From Bacteroidales bacterium UBA2198 (GTDB taxonomy: Bacteria > Bacteroidota > Bacteroidia > Bacteroidales > VadinHA17), in contig DCVC01000186.1 in the NCBI GenBank assembly GCA_002328625.1, positions 1,317 to 19,472 on the forward strand: DNA of 18,156 nt, given 5' to 3'. The notes below the pieces were generated by a model. It did no database searches. It saw only the letters and a list, made by a program, of their open reading frames with translations, and was not told the DNA's origin. Below are positions 15,498 to 18,156 of this stretch, piece by piece; the stretch's first letter is position 1; each line of letters begins with the position of its first letter. The position numbers and the translations under genes were made by a program.

Positions 15498-16709
15498 ATG
15501 ATTATTCTTGTATTAAACTGCGGAAGTTCATCAATCAAATACCAGCTGTTTAAAATGAATAGAGGTACTGAGATGCTTGCCAAAGGTCTGTTGGAACGTA
15601 TTGGTTTGAACGATAGTATTTTAACTCATAAACCTACTGGTGGTGAACCTTATAAGGTCATAAATGACATACCTGACCACACAACAGGCATAAACCTTGT
15701 TATGGCAGCACTTACTGACACTAAACACGGGGTAATTAATGATATAAATGAAATAAAAGCTGTCGGCCACAGAGTAGTTAACGGGGGGGAAGATTACAAA
15801 GAAAGCATATTAATTGATAATGAGGTAAAGAGACATATAGAACTCTACAGTGATCTTGCTCCGTTACATAATCCTGCAAACCTTAAAGGTATTCTTTCAG
15901 TTGAAAAACTGATCCCGGGCGTACCACAGGTAGCTGTCTTTGACACATCATTTCACCAGACAATGCCTGATTACGCATATATGTATGCTTTGCCGTATGA
16001 ATACTATGAGAAGTATAAAATCAGGAAATACGGTTATCATGGGACAAGTCACAAGTTTGTTGCTGCAAAGGCAGCCGGTATACTTGGAAAGGATGTGAAT
16101 AAACTTAAGATCATTACCTGTCACCTGGGTAACGGAGCATCTATTACTGCCATTCAGGGGGGAAGGTCAATAGATACTTCAATGGGATTCACTCCAGTGG
16201 ATGGACTCATAATGGGTACCAGAACAGGTGAAATCGACCCTGGCGTACTGATATATATTGCTGATAAGGAACATCTTAACGTTACCGGTGTTAACAACCT
16301 TATTAACAAAAAGAGCGGTGTGGCAGGAATCTCACAACTCTCATCCGATATGCGCGACCTTGAACTGGCTGCATCAGAGGGAAATGAGAAAGCACTCCTG
16401 GCTCTTAATATGTATGCATACAAAGTTAAAAAATTCATAGGTTCTTACATAGCTGCGCTTAATGGCCTTGATTTGCTGGTCTTCACCGGCGGAGTAGGAG
16501 AGAACGACCACAAAATGAGAGCAATGATCTGTTCTGATATGGAAAACCTTGGAATTATTTTTGATTTTAATGTTAATAATGGTGCAAAAGCTAAAGATCT
16601 TATTATTTCAAAACCAGAATCAAGAGTTACTGTGATGTGCGTCACTACTGATGAAGAATTCGTTATTGCATCTGATACATGTTATATTGTTGAACATCAC
16701 ACAGTTTAG
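15498..16709 (+). CDS. ackA: Acetate kinase
   Basis: AckA transfers the phosphate of acetyl phosphate to ADP, giving acetate and ATP. At 403 residues it has the normal length. The ASKHA-fold motifs are present: LVLNCGSSSIKYQLF at the N-terminus (N7), HRVVNGGE (R92), VFDTSFHQTMP (D149), YGYHGTSHKFV (H181), HLGNGASITAI, MGTRTGEIDPG (R242), FTGGVGEND, and TDEE (E386). These correspond, one or two residues shifted, to the active-site residues known from Methanosarcina thermophila acetate kinase (N7, R91, D148, H180, R241, E384). It sits between pta and the first Ptb-like gene (gaps of 21 and 24 nt), so it forms the substrate-level phosphorylation pair with Pta. It might also accept propionyl phosphate. 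Confidence 0.97.
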   Translation: MIILVLNCGSSSIKYQLFKMNRGTEMLAKGLLERIGLNDSILTHKPTGGEPYKVINDIPDHTTGINLVMAALTDTKHGVINDINEIKAVGHRVVNGGEDYKESILIDNEVKRHIELYSDLAPLHNPANLKGILSVEKLIPGVPQVAVFDTSFHQTMPDYAYMYALPYEYYEKYKIRKYGYHGTSHKFVAAKAAGILGKDVNKLKIITCHLGNGASITAIQGGRSIDTSMGFTPVDGLIMGTRTGEIDPGVLIYIADKEHLNVTGVNNLINKKSGVAGISQLSSDMRDLELAASEGNEKALLALNMYAYKVKKFIGSYIAALNGLDLLVFTGGVGENDHKMRAMICSDMENLGIIFDFNVNNGAKAKDLIISKPESRVTVMCVTTDEEFVIASDTCYIVEHHTV

Positions 16710-16733
16710 TTTCAAATCTTAAAAAACAAAGCT

Positions 16734-17636
16734 ATGGTGCTAAGGAATATGGGTGACCTTAAAAATATTGTAGCCGGCAAACCTACACGGAAACTGGTGC
16801 TTGCTGCAGCCCAGGATCAGCATTCGTTAGGAGCTGTACTGAGAGCATGGCAGGATAACATTATTGAACCTGTGCTTATTGGCGACAGGGAGGGAATCCA
16901 GGTCATCAGTGATGAGAATGGCTATAATATTTCAGGATTGAGGGTCATACATGAACCTAATACAGAACTGGCAGTTGAAATGGCAGTAAAAATGCTGAGC
17001 AATAAACAGGCTGATATCCTGATGAAAGGTAAAGTTGGTACCTCAATCCTGCTTAAATGTGTACTTAACAAAGAATGGGGACTGAGAACAGGAAATTTAT
17101 TGTCACATATAGCTCTCTTTGAAGTGGAAACATACCATAAGCTAATCGCAGTAACTGACGTTGCAATGAATATAGCTCCAAACTTAAAGGACAAGATAGC
17201 TATTGTTAATAATTCCGTTTCACTTCTGCACAGGCTGGGAGTAGAAGTGCCAAAAGTTGCTGTACTTGGTGCCGTCGAGATGGTTAATGAGAACATGGAG
17301 GCCACTCTCGATGCTGCTCTGCTTTCAAAGATGAATCAGAGGGAACAAATTAAAAACTGTATAATTGATGGCCCTCTGGCCTTTGATAATGCCATAAGTC
17401 TCGAGAGTGCACAGCACAAAGGTATAAAGAGTGAAGTAGCCGGTGATACCGATCTTCTGCTGATGCCTGATATTGAGGTTGGTAATGTCCTTTATAAATC
17501 ACTGGTTTTCTTTGCTAAGGCCAAAGTGGCTTCCATAATACTGGGTGCACTCGTTCCTATTGTACTTACATCGCGCTCCGATTCAGAACAGGCTAAATAT
17601 GACAGCATACTCCTCTCGGCAGCAGCCTGCAAATAA
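16734..17636 (+). CDS. Phosphate acetyl/butyryltransferase family protein (Ptb-like), copy 1
   Basis: A 300-residue protein of the PTA/PTB family, closer to phosphate butyryltransferases than to the neighbouring Pta. Signs are KLVLAAAQDQHSLGAVLRA at the start, IIEPVLIGD, the core ADILMKGKVGTSILLKCVL, HIALFEVETYHKLIAVTDVAMNIAP, KVAVLGAVEMVNENM, IIDGPLAFDNAIS, GDTDLLLMPDIEVGNVLYKSLVFFA and VPIVLTSRSDS near the end. The expected reaction is transfer of a butyryl or branched acyl group from CoA to phosphate. The acyl-group preference cannot be read from the sequence. A second ATG at 16749 (MGDLKNIV) is a plausible alternative start. The next paralogue starts 7 nt after its stop, so translation is probably coupled. 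Confidence 0.88.
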   Translation: MVLRNMGDLKNIVAGKPTRKLVLAAAQDQHSLGAVLRAWQDNIIEPVLIGDREGIQVISDENGYNISGLRVIHEPNTELAVEMAVKMLSNKQADILMKGKVGTSILLKCVLNKEWGLRTGNLLSHIALFEVETYHKLIAVTDVAMNIAPNLKDKIAIVNNSVSLLHRLGVEVPKVAVLGAVEMVNENMEATLDAALLSKMNQREQIKNCIIDGPLAFDNAISLESAQHKGIKSEVAGDTDLLLMPDIEVGNVLYKSLVFFAKAKVASIILGALVPIVLTSRSDSEQAKYDSILLSAAACK

Positions 17637-17643
17637 ATATGCC

Positions 17644-18156
17644 ATGATCCGATCACTCGATCAATTGGTGGAAATAGTCCGCTCGCTTAAGAAGAAGTAC
17701 CGGATAGCAATTGCATGGGCACAGGATGCAAACACGATAGGTGCCGTTAAAAAATCTTCAGACGATGATTTCATAGAACCAATAATGATAGGCAGGGCGT
17801 CTGAGATCAAAAAAGTGTGCAGCTCTGCAAGGATAGATCACAGACAATTTAACATTGTTGATTCTGAAAACGAAAAAACAGCGTCAGAAGAAGCTGTAAG
17901 GTTAGTAAATACGGGCCAGGCTGATATCGTAATGAAAGGCCTGGTAGGGACCGACAAGTTTCTTAAAGCAGTGATGGACAAAGAAAACGGATTAATGATG
18001 TCCAATGCCGTCTTAAGCTATGTATGTGCCTTGCAGATACCTTCATACCATAAATTGTTATTTATTACCGATCCTGCCGTTATTCCTTTTCCTGATCTTG
18101 ATCAGAAAATATCAATGGCTGCCTATGCAATAGAAATGGCGTCCAGGTTCGGCCTT
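17644..18156 (+). CDS. Phosphate acetyl/butyryltransferase family protein (Ptb-like), copy 2 (3' end outside window)
   Basis: The frame runs from ATG 17644 for 171 codons to the window edge with no stop. It begins MIRSLDQLVEIVRSLKK and then follows copy 1 segment by segment: RIAIAWAQDANTIGAVKKS, FIEPIMIGR, ADIVMKGLVGTDKFLKAVMD, NAVLSYVCALQIPSYHKLLFITDPAVIPFPDL. It is therefore a diverged tandem paralogue of the preceding gene, not a duplicate fragment. The differing residues after the KG-VGT core suggest a different acyl substrate or a partner role, which is inference. About half the usual length is visible. A butyrate-kinase-type gene would be the expected next gene in many Bacteroidota, but it lies outside this window if present. 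Confidence 0.87.
   Translation, partial: MIRSLDQLVEIVRSLKKKYRIAIAWAQDANTIGAVKKSSDDDFIEPIMIGRASEIKKVCSSARIDHRQFNIVDSENEKTASEEAVRLVNTGQADIVMKGLVGTDKFLKAVMDKENGLMMSNAVLSYVCALQIPSYHKLLFITDPAVIPFPDLDQKISMAAYAIEMASRFGL

Overview
The window reads as a chromosomal segment of a member of the Bacteroidota, probably near the Bacteroidales; the order is a guess. Supporting signs are AT-rich DNA, few Shine-Dalgarno sequences, -7 elements of the TAnnTTTG type (at kdsA, rnpB and a pstS-like gene), a secreted TPR protein ending in a carboxypeptidase-regulatory-like domain, a LolA-like secreted protein, and a pta-ackA-ptb type acyl-phosphate operon. There are no phage genes, transposases, CRISPR arrays or tRNAs. 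This is mostly an ordinary housekeeping and energy-metabolism region.

Layout. Positions 1-5.0 kb, minus strand: queA (queuosine synthesis), a small two-helix membrane protein, a PstS-like substrate-binding lipoprotein, and a large secreted TPR protein cut by the left window edge. Positions 5.15-5.5 kb, plus strand: the RNase P RNA gene rnpB with its own promoter. Positions 5.5-8.5 kb, minus strand: rarA, then kdsA followed closely by a LolA-like gene, with a promoter immediately in front of kdsA. Positions 8.6-9.85 kb, plus strand: a gamma-glutamyltranspeptidase gene that looks dead, with a nonsense codon right after its lipobox cysteine and about 155-160 residues missing from the large subunit. 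Positions 10.0-11.2 kb, plus strand: an unrecognised membrane-anchored protein ending in a clear intrinsic terminator. Positions 11.3-14.3 kb, minus strand: a 977-residue FAD/iron-sulfur dehydrogenase of the YdiJ (GlcD-GlcF fusion) type. Positions 14.4 kb to the right edge, plus strand: a tightly packed operon of pta, ackA and two diverged phosphate acetyl/butyryltransferase paralogues, the second cut by the window edge.

Working together. Pta and AckA convert acetyl-CoA to acetate with ATP formation. The two Ptb-like enzymes suggest the same chemistry on longer acyl-CoAs such as butyryl- or isobutyryl-CoA, and a butyrate-kinase-type gene may follow beyond the edge. The divergent FAD/Fe-S dehydrogenase could feed oxidised 2-hydroxyacids into the same carbon flow, but that link is inference. 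KdsA makes the Kdo precursor for lipopolysaccharide. The PstS-like protein has no pstCAB genes beside it and sits with a TPR protein, an arrangement I recall from Bacteroidota clusters that also carry exbBD and tonB.

No clearly new multi-gene system is visible. The items most worth a second look are the decayed ggt, the pta-ackA-ptb-ptb operon, the unrecognised protein at 10004-11158, the nearly leaderless kdsA promoter and the PstS/TPR module.
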